NCBI GenBank assembly: GCA_002336815.1 | Contig: DDEU01000034.1 | Coordinates: 149,169-213,168, forward strand | Length of the DNA stretch: 64,000 nt | Direction: 5' to 3' | Source: Chitinophagaceae bacterium UBA1946 | Lineage (GTDB): Bacteria > Bacteroidota > Bacteroidia > Chitinophagales > Chitinophagaceae | In this document: positions 17,690 through 27,645 of the stretch, one piece after another | Position numbering within the stretch: position 1 is the stretch's first letter | How the letters are laid out: each line of letters opens with the position of its first letter | The notes under the pieces: model-generated | Seen by the model: the letters and a program-made list of their open reading frames with translations, nothing else | The model's database searches: none | Told to the model about the DNA's origin: nothing | Translations under genes and position numbers: made by a program

Positions 17690-17781
17690 GAAAATTAAAA
17701 AGTAAAAAGGCAAAAAGAGACTCTCTTAAATCCAAAGGCTTCTTCATTTTGAATTTTGCCTTTTAATTTTTGACTTCTGAT
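17690..17781. repeat. A/T-rich inverted repeat between array copies 2 and 3
   Basis: AAATTAAAAAGTAAAAAGGCAA (from about 17694) faces TTTTGAATTTTGCCTTTTAA (from about 17748), including complementary AAAAAGGCAAAA / TTTTGCCTTTT cores. Same family as the spacers after copies 1, 3 and 10. Confidence 0.55.
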
Positions 17782-20184
17782 TTATTCTGTTCTTAAACTT
17801 TTAACCGGGTTGGCAATCCCAGCTCTGATCGCCTGTACACTTACAGTAACTACAGCAGCCAATAAGGCCAGCAAACCTGCGATCACGAAGATCCACCAGC
17901 TCATGCTGATGCGGTAAGCAAAGTTTTGCAGCCATTTGTTCATTGCCCACCAGGCAACAGGTGATGCGATCAACAGTGCGATGCAAACCAGTTTTAAAAA
18001 GTGTCCCGATACAATGAGTGTGATATCTGCGATGGAGGCACCCAACACTTTCCTGATACCAATTTCCTTTACTCTTTGCTGCACCGACAGGGCAGTGAGT
18101 GCAAACAATCCAAGCGCAGAGATGAGTATGGCGATGAGTGAAGCGGCGGTAATGATCTTTTTCCACTGCACATCTTCTTCATAGCGTTGCATCAGCCAGT
18201 CGTTCATGTTGTAGGATTCCAACGTTGAATAAGGCAAAATGGAATGGTATGCTTTTTTTATAGCGGTTGCTGCCTGTTCCTCCTTGCCCGGTACATATTT
18301 CACGTAAGTGTTCAACAGGTCGCCCCTGGTATCCAACGAGAAAAAAACAGGTTCTATCTTTTCTTTAAAATCAGCGGAGTGATAATTTTTAACAATACCC
18401 GCCACAGCAAATGGCCGCCCCTGCCAGTTAACAAATTGCCCAATGGGGTCTTTGGTTTTATCAAGGTAGGTTTCGGAAAAGGCTTCATTCACCATACAAT
18501 TACCAATAGTATCTGCTACATTTTTATAACTCAAATACCTGCCACGGGTCAATGGCACCTGTAATACCTGCAGGTAGTTATCATCCATGGTTTCATAGTA
18601 GGTCCAGTCGGTTTGCTTATCATTGATCTTGAAAACTGTTTTATTCCAGTTACCACTTTTTGTTCCTACCATTACGATAGCGGGATCTTTTGCCAGTTCA
18701 TTTTTCAATCGTTGTAATTCGGCTGGTTTATCCCAGGGAAACTGTAAGTAGATTATTTCTTTGGCATTGTAACCAAGATCGGCATGGCTGATATAATTAA
18801 ACTGGCGGTTGAATACGATGGTACCGATGATCAAGGCACCAGCAATGGCAAACTGCAATACTACCAGTGATTTTCCCAACAGGTTATTGGTTGATAATTT
18901 TAGCCGGTTGTACAATGTTTGCGCCGGTTGAAAGCCGGACACAATGAAGGCAGGATAGAAACCTGCCAGCAGTGAAACTACTATGATCAATGCCGCATAA
19001 ATTCCAATGATAACAGGTTGAAGCAAGTAAGAAAAACTGAACTGCTTGTGAGAGATATTATTGAAAAAGGGAATGGCCAGCTGCACCAGCAATAATGCAG
19101 CAGTAAATGAAATCACGGTTACAACAAATGACTCACTCAAAAACTGCAGGATCACCTGCTGCCTTGAACTGCCGGAAACTTTTCGGATGCCGATCTCTTT
19201 GCTGCGCTGCATACTGCGGGCCAATGCAATATTTACAAAATTGATGCTTGCAATGATGAGGATCAAAATTGCCAGCGCAGAAAGTATATAAGAGTAAACA
19301 GCATCGCTCCAGTTACTCAATCCATTGGTAGCAAAAAACCTGCTGTCTAAATGCATACTGAAAAAAGGCTGCAGCGTGTATTGCAGCGTTGTTTTACCAT
19401 TGGATTGTTGAAACCGCTCCCAGCTTTCTTTGTTATGCCGGATGTACACATCCCACAATTTTTTTTCAACGGTCGCCACTTCTGTACCGGGCTTCAACAG
19501 GAAAAATGTATTGAGATAAAGATTGTGCCAGTTGTTCATCTGTTCATTGAGCGCTGCTGCATCAACCGGGTTCTGCCTTTCAAAAGGGATCAGCATATCA
19601 AACTGTATAGAAGAATTTAACGGAGCTGTTTTAACCACACCAGTTACCAGGAAGGGCTCCAGTTTTTCATCCACTTCAATTTCCACTGTTTTACCCATGG
19701 GGTCCTGCCGGCCAAAATACGTTAGCGCAGCAGCTTCACTTAATACAACCGAATTGCGGCCGTTAAGCATGTTGGCTGTGTTTCCTTTTACTACATCAAC
19801 AGAAAAAATATTGAATATGCTTTTGTCGGCAAACAATACCTGTGCCTTTGCACCCTCATTGCCATTTTTAGTGGTCATACTCCACCCTTTGATTCGGCAA
19901 AAATTTTCGATCTCCGGTATCTCCGCCGCAAATACAGGCCCATGAGGCAAACCGGTGTTGCCCATTCTCCTTTCTAAACCAGCCGTATCTGTCGTGGTTT
20001 GTACAAGCCTGTAAATATCCTTCCCGTTTTTATGGAAGCGGTCAAAGCTCCATTCATCCTTTACAAATAATAATATCAGCATTACACAGGCAAGGCCAAT
20101 GGCCAGACCGGTAATATTCACAACAGATAATAACTTATTCCTGCCAAGGTTGCGGAAAGCCAGTTTGAAATAGTTCTTTATCAT
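17782..20184 (-). CDS. MacB-type fused 8-TM permease, array copy 3
   Basis: 800 residues from the ATG at 20184 (MIKNYFKLAFRNLGRNKL); the longer in-frame start at 20214 reads through the A/T leader and is rejected. First periplasmic domain includes LVTGVVKTAPLNSSIQFDMLIPF. Coupling motifs KEIGIRKVSGSS (329-340) and KEIGIRKVLGAS (706-717). Closest sibling is copy 4: both have an insertion ending QPxxxMHL before TM2 and QTLYNR after TM4. TM5 region reads LGKSLVVLQFAIAGALIIGTIVF. Ends NPVKSLRTE. It follows copy 4 after a 104-bp spacer and is followed by copy 2 after 98 bp. Confidence 0.94.
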   Translation of the reverse strand: MIKNYFKLAFRNLGRNKLLSVVNITGLAIGLACVMLILLFVKDEWSFDRFHKNGKDIYRLVQTTTDTAGLERRMGNTGLPHGPVFAAEIPEIENFCRIKGWSMTTKNGNEGAKAQVLFADKSIFNIFSVDVVKGNTANMLNGRNSVVLSEAAALTYFGRQDPMGKTVEIEVDEKLEPFLVTGVVKTAPLNSSIQFDMLIPFERQNPVDAAALNEQMNNWHNLYLNTFFLLKPGTEVATVEKKLWDVYIRHNKESWERFQQSNGKTTLQYTLQPFFSMHLDSRFFATNGLSNWSDAVYSYILSALAILILIIASINFVNIALARSMQRSKEIGIRKVSGSSRQQVILQFLSESFVVTVISFTAALLLVQLAIPFFNNISHKQFSFSYLLQPVIIGIYAALIIVVSLLAGFYPAFIVSGFQPAQTLYNRLKLSTNNLLGKSLVVLQFAIAGALIIGTIVFNRQFNYISHADLGYNAKEIIYLQFPWDKPAELQRLKNELAKDPAIVMVGTKSGNWNKTVFKINDKQTDWTYYETMDDNYLQVLQVPLTRGRYLSYKNVADTIGNCMVNEAFSETYLDKTKDPIGQFVNWQGRPFAVAGIVKNYHSADFKEKIEPVFFSLDTRGDLLNTYVKYVPGKEEQAATAIKKAYHSILPYSTLESYNMNDWLMQRYEEDVQWKKIITAASLIAILISALGLFALTALSVQQRVKEIGIRKVLGASIADITLIVSGHFLKLVCIALLIASPVAWWAMNKWLQNFAYRISMSWWIFVIAGLLALLAAVVTVSVQAIRAGIANPVKSLRTE

Positions 20185-20192
20185 AAGTATAG

Positions 20193-20291
20193 AAATTAAA
20201 AAGTAAAAAATCAAAAATCAAAAAAGACTCTTCTAAATCAAAAGGCTTCTCCATTTTGACTTTTGACTTTTGACTTTTGATTTTTGATTTA
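20193..20291. repeat. A/T-rich inverted repeat between array copies 3 and 4
   Basis: The clearest of the array spacers. Left arm (about 20196-20225) is AAAAAGTAAAAAATCAAAAA-like; right arm (about 20253-20291) contains TTTTGAC four times in tandem, then TTTTTGATTT. The loop is about 28 nt. On the coding strand it forms a hairpin ending in T-rich DNA just ahead of copy 3. Confidence 0.6.
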
Positions 20292-22685
20292 TTCTGTTCT
20301 CAGGCTCTTAACCGGGTTTGCCAGCGCAGCTTTCACCGACTGGAAACTTACTGTAAACAAGGTGATGAATACCACTATCAAGGCGGCCAATACAAATGAC
20401 CATACGCCCAACTCTACCCGGTATGGATAGTTTTGCAACCATTTATTCATCACATACCAGGCGGCAGGAAATGCCAACAGCGTGGAGATCAGTACCAACT
20501 TTAAAAAACTACCGGACAAAGAACCGGCAATGCCGGCAACAGAAGCACCCAGCACTTTGCGGATGCCGATCTCTTTGGTTCTTTTTTCGGCGGCCAGTGT
20601 AGCGAGCCCAAACAATCCTATGCAGGAAATAAAAATGGTGAGCAGGGCAGCAAAGCTGATGATCTGTTTCCATTTTTGTTCGGAAGCATATTGTTTTGTA
20701 TTCAATGCATCCTTAAAATCATACTTATAAGGCACCAATGGCATCATTGCTTTAAACACTTTTTCGATGTGCTTTAAACTGGCGGAGGTTTCAGTGGGTT
20801 TGATCCTTACCAGCAACTGTCCATAATCGTACTTGGGATGCATGCTGAAAAGCTGTGGCTTTATTTCTTCGGCAAGTGAAGCATAATGATAATTTTTTAC
20901 TACGCCGATCACATTGTATTTAACACTGTCATAAAAAAAATCTACCTGCCGGTTGTTGAGATCTTTCCAGCCCGCCTCTTTCATGAACGCTTCATTTACC
21001 AGCACGGCTGTTGTAGAATCGGATGGAAACGCAGCAGAGAAATTTCTGCCCTGCACAAGCGGTATGTTTAATACGGGTAAAAGAGCACTGTCTACAATAT
21101 CAATTTCAAAATTGATGTCCTTCCCATCCACCCGGGCCAGCGTACCCCAATGACCCCGATTGCGTACAGCAACGTCCTGCACGGACGGATGCTTTAACAA
21201 CTCCTGCCTGAACAGCGCCACTTTATCAGCTTTCATCCGGGCTGTATTTACCATTACCAGGTTCTTATCATTGTAACCAAGATCAAAATGAGTGAGGTAA
21301 TTGAACTGCGAATAAATGGTGATGGTGGCAACAATTAAAAAGCCGGTGAGTGTAAATTGCAGTACTACCAATGACTTAGACAGATAATTCTTGCCCGACA
21401 ATGGCATGCGGTTGTACAAGGTTTGAACCGGGTTAAAACCCGACAATACCAATGCAGGATAAAATCCCGCCAGCAGTGATGTAAGAACAAATAAACCGAT
21501 ATAACCAGCTACCAGTTTTGCATCGAGCAGGTAGGTAAAAGAAAGCGCTTTGTCTGCCAGTGAATTGAATACCGGCAATACGGCTATTACCAATAACACT
21601 GCCAGTAAAAAAGAAAAAAAGCTCAGCACAAATGATTCACCTAAAAACTGGGCGATGAGTTGTTTCCTGTCGCCACCGATCACTTTTCTTACACCGATCT
21701 CTTTGGCTCTTTTTAAAGAACGGGCTACCGTAAGATTCACAAAATTGATACAGGCTATCAGCAGCATGAACACAGCGATGGCCGATAATATTTTTGTGTA
21801 AACAGGATTGCTTCCGTCCTTTAGTCCATTGTCAGGTGTAAAGTCTGTACTCAGGTGCATATCGAGCATGGGCTGCAGGCTGTACTGCCACACCGTTTTG
21901 TCATTGTATTTTTCCCTGATCTCTTTTAACTGCTCTTTTGATTCTGACGCATACACTTTCATCATTTTCGCTTCCACTGCTTTTACATCAGCGTTGGGAT
22001 TGAGCACCACGAAGGTGTTAAGAAAGAAATTGAACCATTGCGAATCCCCGCCACCATCACGCTGGTTGAGTTTCATGGGCATTACCATATCGATCTTGAT
22101 GGTAGAGTTTTGCGGAGACCGCCCTACAATTCCTGATACGGTGAAACTTTCAAAGGCGCCATCTTTACCGCTGGGCATTTCAAGTGTTTTACCCATCGCA
22201 TTGGTAGTACCAAAATATTTTTTTGCCAGGTCTTCTGATAAAACGACGCTGTGAAGATCTTTGAGGGCTGTGCTTTTATCCCCCTGTTTCAATGGAAAAG
22301 TAAACACATCAAAAAAATTATCGTCTACATACAATCCATCCTGTTCAAAAATTTCTGTTCCGATCTTCACCGGTTCCCTGGCATCCTGTATGCGGACAAA
22401 ACTGCTGACCTCTGGAATATTTTTTGCAAATGCAGGGCCCGGCATCATACCGGTGATACCATTGCTTCCAATTGGCTTACCATCGGGTCCGCTATCCCGG
22501 TGTACTACCCGGTAAATATTTTTTACGTTGTTATGAAAACGGTCGTAACTCACTTCATCCTTGTTGTACAGGATGATGAGCATACAACAGGCAAGGCCGA
22601 TACTTAGTCCGGCGATATTGATAAAGCTGTACACTTTATTGCGCTGCAGGTTTCTCCAGGCGATCACAAAATAATTTTTTCTCAT
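20289..22685 (-). CDS. MacB-type fused 8-TM permease, array copy 4
   Basis: 798 residues starting MRKNYFVIAWRNLQRNKVYS. TM1 is SFINIAGLSIGLACCMLIILY. The first periplasmic domain has TVSGIVGRSPQNSTIKIDMVMP; the second has NVIGVVKNYHYASLAEEIKPQLFS, matching the family's VIGVVKDFHxxSLxxxIxP. Coupling motifs KEIGVRKVIGGD (328-339) and KEIGIRKVLGAS (704-715). Sibling of copy 3 (shared QPMLDMHL and QTLYNR). Ends NPVKSLRTE. Only 49 bp separate it from copy 5 upstream, without the A/T inverted repeat found on its other side. Confidence 0.94.
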   Translation of the reverse strand: MRKNYFVIAWRNLQRNKVYSFINIAGLSIGLACCMLIILYNKDEVSYDRFHNNVKNIYRVVHRDSGPDGKPIGSNGITGMMPGPAFAKNIPEVSSFVRIQDAREPVKIGTEIFEQDGLYVDDNFFDVFTFPLKQGDKSTALKDLHSVVLSEDLAKKYFGTTNAMGKTLEMPSGKDGAFESFTVSGIVGRSPQNSTIKIDMVMPMKLNQRDGGGDSQWFNFFLNTFVVLNPNADVKAVEAKMMKVYASESKEQLKEIREKYNDKTVWQYSLQPMLDMHLSTDFTPDNGLKDGSNPVYTKILSAIAVFMLLIACINFVNLTVARSLKRAKEIGVRKVIGGDRKQLIAQFLGESFVLSFFSFLLAVLLVIAVLPVFNSLADKALSFTYLLDAKLVAGYIGLFVLTSLLAGFYPALVLSGFNPVQTLYNRMPLSGKNYLSKSLVVLQFTLTGFLIVATITIYSQFNYLTHFDLGYNDKNLVMVNTARMKADKVALFRQELLKHPSVQDVAVRNRGHWGTLARVDGKDINFEIDIVDSALLPVLNIPLVQGRNFSAAFPSDSTTAVLVNEAFMKEAGWKDLNNRQVDFFYDSVKYNVIGVVKNYHYASLAEEIKPQLFSMHPKYDYGQLLVRIKPTETSASLKHIEKVFKAMMPLVPYKYDFKDALNTKQYASEQKWKQIISFAALLTIFISCIGLFGLATLAAEKRTKEIGIRKVLGASVAGIAGSLSGSFLKLVLISTLLAFPAAWYVMNKWLQNYPYRVELGVWSFVLAALIVVFITLFTVSFQSVKAALANPVKSLRTE

Positions 22686-22734
22686 GCTGTTGAAGTTTAC
22701 GATGAAAGAATTGTGTGCTAAGTCCCCAGGCCTG

Positions 22735-25113
22735 TTAACCTGTCCTGAGCATTTTTACAGGATTTGTTTTTACCGCCTGCCAGACTTTGATACAGGTAGT
22801 GATCACTGCTATGGCGAACAAAGCTGTTACTGCATATAGCAGCGTATTGTTCCCTACGCCTGCATTTACTTTAAAGATCATGTTCAGCAACATATCGGTA
22901 AGTACATAACCGCCATAACTGCCCAGCAAGGCAGATAAGATAAATATCCAGCCATAGCCGCTGCTGATCAGCAACAAAATGTGACGTGGATTTGCGCCTG
23001 CAACTTTCCTGATAGCGATCTCCTTAGTACGCTTAAGTACCGTTAGTGATACCAGCGCAAACAATCCTGTTGCGGTTAATAAAATACACACAAAAGAAAA
23101 CCAGGTAAAAATGCTGGCAATGCTGTTGCTCACCTTATACGATTCTGCTGCGATCTCGTTTTGATAAAATGCCCGGAATGGCTGCAGGGGAAATAGTTTT
23201 TGCCATGATCTTTTGGACTGCTCCATCACAGCAGCGAGATCGCTGTGGTTGGCCTGCAATACCAGGTATTGGTACTTATCTTCTTTTACCAGTTTTACCA
23301 GTACGGGCATCATCTCCGAAAAAAAATCATTGGAATGGAAATCTTTCAGCACGCCTACTACTGAATACATAGTCGTATCAAGGTGGATCTGCCTGTTCAA
23401 CGCAGTTTGATCCGTCCACCCGTAAGCTGCCGCTAATTTTTGTGTGATCAGCACGGCGTTGGTATAGTCAGTTGCCTGTTCTTTTTCAAATTTTCTTCCC
23501 GAAGCCAGTTTCAGTTTCATTAGATCAGTATACCCGTCACCCACTTCCAGGTACCGCACTTCTTTTTTTACAGCAGCTACTTCAGTCACCCTTGTTCTGA
23601 AATCAAATCCCACCTGCAACCTCGTGCCTGCCATTGCCTTTACCTGCGGCACTACAGCCATTTCGTTCCTAAGCGCTTCATACATGCTTTTATCTTTCAC
23701 CGCCACCACTACGCTGTTATCGATATCATAACCAAAATCAAAATTTTTCTGAAAAACAGTATTGCGTGCAAAGGCGATACCCGATACAATGGTAATGATG
23801 GCGATGGCTACCTGCAAGCCAAGCATTGCTCTTGAAAAAATATTGGAGCCGCCAAATTTTACGCTACCCCTGAATATGTTGGCAGGATTAAAACGGGTGA
23901 TATAGAATGCCGGGTAAAAACCAGCCAGTAGTGATGTAAGTACCAGCGTGGCCAGTAAAAACAATTGCAGGTCGGTATCTTGCAGGTAATCTGCCTGCAC
24001 ATGAATGTAAGAGAACATCCCGTTGAAGGTGGGCAGCCACCATTTATTAATTACGACCGATAACAGGATCGCCACCAGTACAATAAAGGCACACTCCATC
24101 AACAACTGGAGCATCAGCTGCTGCTTTGTGCCGCCCATCACCTTCCGCATCCCGATCTCTTTCAGTTTTTGATTGGCTCTGGCTACAGTGGTGTTGGAAA
24201 AATTCAGGCAGGCAGAAAGCAATAACAATACCGCCAATATAAGCCCAGCGTAGGACGCTGCATCCGAAGGTCGCTCATACATGATGTTACTGTCGATCAC
24301 TTCAGAAAGCCGGGCATGTTCCCGGAGTGAGTACAATTTAAAACCTGTCACTTTCCAATCCTGCCTGGCGCTGTGCTGCTGGGCCAGGTATTGGGTAAGC
24401 TTTGCCGGCAGGGCCCGGGCATCAGCAGGATTGGGAATCTTAAAAAAAACAGCCCCTGCAAACCATTTCCAGTCGTTGGCTGCAACAGGCGTTCCGTCTG
24501 GCTTCAACTGGCTTTCTATATTCAATAAAAAATTAAAATGGAAGGTTGCATTTTCCGGCGGATCTTTTAATACGGCTTTTACAGTGAACGGTTTCGCATA
24601 CGGCTGACCTGCATACAGCAGTAAAGTTTTGCCGATGGGATCTTCGTTGCCAAAATACTTTTTTGCTGTGGTTGCTGTTATCATTACGGCCGTTTTATCA
24701 GCCAGGTCATTACTGCCTTTAAGTAAAGGGAAATTAAAGAGCTTAAAAAAGGCAGGATCGGTAAAGTGTACATTTTCTGCAAATGTTTCATTACTGCCGG
24801 CAGGCTTAACATTCATAAACTCATCATCTACCCTAACCGCTTCCGTTATTCCGGGTATATCGGCCTTTGCCGCCCGGGCAATGGCCTGCGGAAAAATCCC
24901 CTGCACGGCATCAACGCCATCTTTTTTTGTAACAGCCCGGTACACATTGTCAAGGTCAGGATGAAAAAGGTCGAAGCTGAACGAGTAGCGCCAGGTTTGA
25001 TAACCCCATACGATCGCAGCAATGCCAATGGCGAGCCCAATCGTATTGATAAACGTGTACCCCTTATGTTTCCACAGATTTCTAAAAGCGATCTTCGCAA
25101 TGTTTTTAAACAT
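22735..25113 (-). CDS. MacB-type fused 8-TM permease, array copy 5 (divergent)
   Basis: 792 residues from ATG 25113 (MFKNIAKIAFRNLWKHKGY); the in-frame ATG at 25158 is rejected because it overlaps the tail of copy 6. One of the most divergent copies. Coupling motifs are KEIGMRKVMGGT (318-329) and KEIAIRKVAGAN (697-708), where the usual KEIGIRKVLGA is changed at three places. First periplasmic domain has TVKAVLKDPPENATFHFNFLL; TM2 region reads LLLLSACLNFSNTTVARAN instead of ACINFMNLSTAR. The last helices are also atypical (IFILSALLGSYGGYVLTDMLL) and the end is NPVKMLRTG rather than LRTE. It may serve a different substrate or partner. Confidence 0.92.
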   Translation of the reverse strand: MFKNIAKIAFRNLWKHKGYTFINTIGLAIGIAAIVWGYQTWRYSFSFDLFHPDLDNVYRAVTKKDGVDAVQGIFPQAIARAAKADIPGITEAVRVDDEFMNVKPAGSNETFAENVHFTDPAFFKLFNFPLLKGSNDLADKTAVMITATTAKKYFGNEDPIGKTLLLYAGQPYAKPFTVKAVLKDPPENATFHFNFLLNIESQLKPDGTPVAANDWKWFAGAVFFKIPNPADARALPAKLTQYLAQQHSARQDWKVTGFKLYSLREHARLSEVIDSNIMYERPSDAASYAGLILAVLLLLSACLNFSNTTVARANQKLKEIGMRKVMGGTKQQLMLQLLMECAFIVLVAILLSVVINKWWLPTFNGMFSYIHVQADYLQDTDLQLFLLATLVLTSLLAGFYPAFYITRFNPANIFRGSVKFGGSNIFSRAMLGLQVAIAIITIVSGIAFARNTVFQKNFDFGYDIDNSVVVAVKDKSMYEALRNEMAVVPQVKAMAGTRLQVGFDFRTRVTEVAAVKKEVRYLEVGDGYTDLMKLKLASGRKFEKEQATDYTNAVLITQKLAAAYGWTDQTALNRQIHLDTTMYSVVGVLKDFHSNDFFSEMMPVLVKLVKEDKYQYLVLQANHSDLAAVMEQSKRSWQKLFPLQPFRAFYQNEIAAESYKVSNSIASIFTWFSFVCILLTATGLFALVSLTVLKRTKEIAIRKVAGANPRHILLLISSGYGWIFILSALLGSYGGYVLTDMLLNMIFKVNAGVGNNTLLYAVTALFAIAVITTCIKVWQAVKTNPVKMLRTG

Positions 25114-25163
25114 ACAGTTGGTTTTAAGCCTGGTAAAGACCAGGGAATGGTGACTCAAAAAAT

Positions 25164-27590
25164 CTATTCACTTCTTAAACTCTTCACAGGATTGGCCAGG
25201 GCAGCTTTTATTGCCTGGAAACTTACGGTAGCCAATGCGATCAACAGTGCTCCCAATGCTGCCAGTACAAAGATCCACCACTGGATATTTACCCGGTAGG
25301 CGAAATCTTTTAACCAGTTGTTCATGCTGTACCACGCCACAGGAAAAGCGATGATGGCAGCCACAAGCACCAGTATTAAAAAATCTTTTGACAGCAGGGC
25401 TACGATACCGCCTACATCTGCACCCAATACTTTCCGAACGCCGATCTCCTTAATGCGCTGCGATATGGTGAAGGCAGATAAGCCAAACAAACCAAGACTG
25501 GCAATAAAGATGGCGATGCAGGCGAAGCTGGTAAAGATGATCCCCTGCCGTTGCTCCGCCTCGTACAACTTATCAAAATTGTCATCGAGGAAATTGTATT
25601 CAAAAGGGATCTCGGGTAAAAATTGCTTCCAGGTAGATTCAAGAAAAGCAATGGATCTGGCAGGATCATTTCCGGAAATCTTTACAGAAAGATTGTTGAA
25701 CATACCCATGGAGGGAGGTACCATTACCAATATCATTGGTACGATTGGCTGGTGCATACTTTCAAAATGAAAATCGTTGATCACGCCAATCACATGCCCT
25801 TTAATGTCGCCGTATTTAAAATCTTTTCCCAGAGCTGTGTTGCTCTTCCAGCCCAATGCCCTGATGGCAGTTTCGTTCAGCACAAAGCCGGCGGTATCTG
25901 TTCCATAGCTTCTTGAAAAATTTCTACCAGCGGCCATTTTAATGCCGTAGGCAGGAATAAAATCATAATCTACTGCAACAAATTTTATATCCGTATTCAC
26001 CGGCACCATGGAATCACCGGAACTTGTATAAGCGCCTGTATTGTCGAGCAACCTGCCTGTTGGTACCCGGGAAGTTCTTGCCGCATCGCTGAAACCCGGA
26101 TGCTGCAGCAGGGTGGTTCGAAAGGCTTCATATTTATCATTCAATGCGTTGTTGTACGGCAGTATCGCAATTTGCTCTTTATCAAAACCGAGTGATTTTC
26201 GTTGTACAAAATGTAACTGCTGGTACACGATGGCGGTAGTAATGATGAGGATAATGGAAATAGAAAATTGGGTTACTACCAGCACCTTCCTGAACGAAAT
26301 GCTGCTACCCCCTACTTTAAACAATCCCTTGAGTGTTTTAACCGGTTGAAAAGACGACATGAATAATGCGGGATAGATACCGGCCACGGCACCAATGATA
26401 AAGGGCGCCAGTAACACCGGTAATAATACCTGCCACTTCAGCAAGGCGTTAATGGATAACTGCTGGCCAGAAATCTTGTTGAGCCAGTCCAATGCAAAAT
26501 ACAAACAGGCCATAGCGATGAGTGCAGCGGCCCAGGTGATAAGCACCGACTCACTGATGAACTGGATGATGAGTTCTTTCTTCCTGGCCCCGATCACTTT
26601 ACGGATGCCGATCTCTTTTGCCCTCAACACAGAGCGGGCAGTGGAAAGATTCATATAATTGATGCAGGCAATGAGTAAGATAAACAAAGCAATAGCGCCA
26701 AAAATATACACCCGGCTGATATCACTGTTAGGCTCTGCCTCAAAGTCTGTATGCGAATACAAATGAATATCGGTAAGCTTTTGCAGACCGAGTTTTGTAA
26801 ATTTTGATGGTTGTTTGCCGCCGTATTCTTTTCCGGTCATGTACTTGTCAACAAAGGCAGGGAACCTTGCCAGCATATTGTCTGCCCTATAATTTTCCGG
26901 CAACAGCAAGTACGTAAAAAAAGAATTGTTGCCCCAGCTGGTACGCAAATTTTCTTCACCCAGTATAGCAGTATCTTTCAATGTACTAAAAGATAGCAGC
27001 ATACCGGGATGCAGGTGTGCATTGGATGGAAACGCTTTATAAACACCGGTAATCTTTACATTGAACTGGTTATTGCAACGGATCATTTTATTCATCGGGT
27101 CTTCATCGCCAAAATATTTCCGTGCAGTTTCTTCCGTCATCATAGCGGTATAAGGTTCTGCGAGTGCAGTGTGAGGATTTCCTTTTACAACATTGATGGT
27201 AAAAACATCGGTTAGATTTTCGTCGGCAAAGTATACATCCTTTTCGTTGATAAGTTTTTCTTTATACTGGATAGGAACAATGCGGTTGGGAAGCAACCTT
27301 GTCATCTTTTTTATTTCAGGAAAACCAGATGGCAGGTAATATCCAAAAGCTGGTGCTACAGTAGCAAGATTCAAGGATACCACACCATCCTGGTTATTAA
27401 AACTCCGGGTAACCCGGTAAATATTGGCTGCATTTTTATTGTACCGGTCATAACTCAGTTCATTAATGATATAGATGGTGATGAGCAGGCAACTCGTTAA
27501 ACCAATGGTAAGACCCAGTAAATTGATAGCAGCGATGCTCCTGTTTTTTACAAGATTGCGCCAGGCCAACTTTAAATAATTTTTCAGCAT
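25164..27590 (-). CDS. MacB-type fused 8-TM permease, array copy 6
   Basis: 808 residues from ATG 27590 (MLKNYLKLAWRNLVKNRSI); seven extra residues from an upstream in-frame ATG (27611) are rejected. Coupling motifs KEIGIRKVIGAR (325-336) and KEIGVRKVLGAD (714-725). Second periplasmic domain has HVIGVINDFHFESMHQPIVPMIL and FEYNFLDDNFDKLYEAEQR, both strong family marks. KLTDIHLYSH before TM2 and ACINYMNLSTARS link it with copy 12 (PITDIHLHS, ACINYMNLTTARS). Ends NPVKSLRSE. Spacers of 50 and 55 bp to its neighbours make co-transcription with copies 5 and 7 likely. Confidence 0.94.
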   Translation of the reverse strand: MLKNYLKLAWRNLVKNRSIAAINLLGLTIGLTSCLLITIYIINELSYDRYNKNAANIYRVTRSFNNQDGVVSLNLATVAPAFGYYLPSGFPEIKKMTRLLPNRIVPIQYKEKLINEKDVYFADENLTDVFTINVVKGNPHTALAEPYTAMMTEETARKYFGDEDPMNKMIRCNNQFNVKITGVYKAFPSNAHLHPGMLLSFSTLKDTAILGEENLRTSWGNNSFFTYLLLPENYRADNMLARFPAFVDKYMTGKEYGGKQPSKFTKLGLQKLTDIHLYSHTDFEAEPNSDISRVYIFGAIALFILLIACINYMNLSTARSVLRAKEIGIRKVIGARKKELIIQFISESVLITWAAALIAMACLYFALDWLNKISGQQLSINALLKWQVLLPVLLAPFIIGAVAGIYPALFMSSFQPVKTLKGLFKVGGSSISFRKVLVVTQFSISIILIITTAIVYQQLHFVQRKSLGFDKEQIAILPYNNALNDKYEAFRTTLLQHPGFSDAARTSRVPTGRLLDNTGAYTSSGDSMVPVNTDIKFVAVDYDFIPAYGIKMAAGRNFSRSYGTDTAGFVLNETAIRALGWKSNTALGKDFKYGDIKGHVIGVINDFHFESMHQPIVPMILVMVPPSMGMFNNLSVKISGNDPARSIAFLESTWKQFLPEIPFEYNFLDDNFDKLYEAEQRQGIIFTSFACIAIFIASLGLFGLSAFTISQRIKEIGVRKVLGADVGGIVALLSKDFLILVLVAAIIAFPVAWYSMNNWLKDFAYRVNIQWWIFVLAALGALLIALATVSFQAIKAALANPVKSLRSE

Positions 27591-27645
27591 ATTCTTTTCA
27601 TTTAAAACCAAGGTTATAAAAAACTTGTTTCAGCATTGCCGCCAT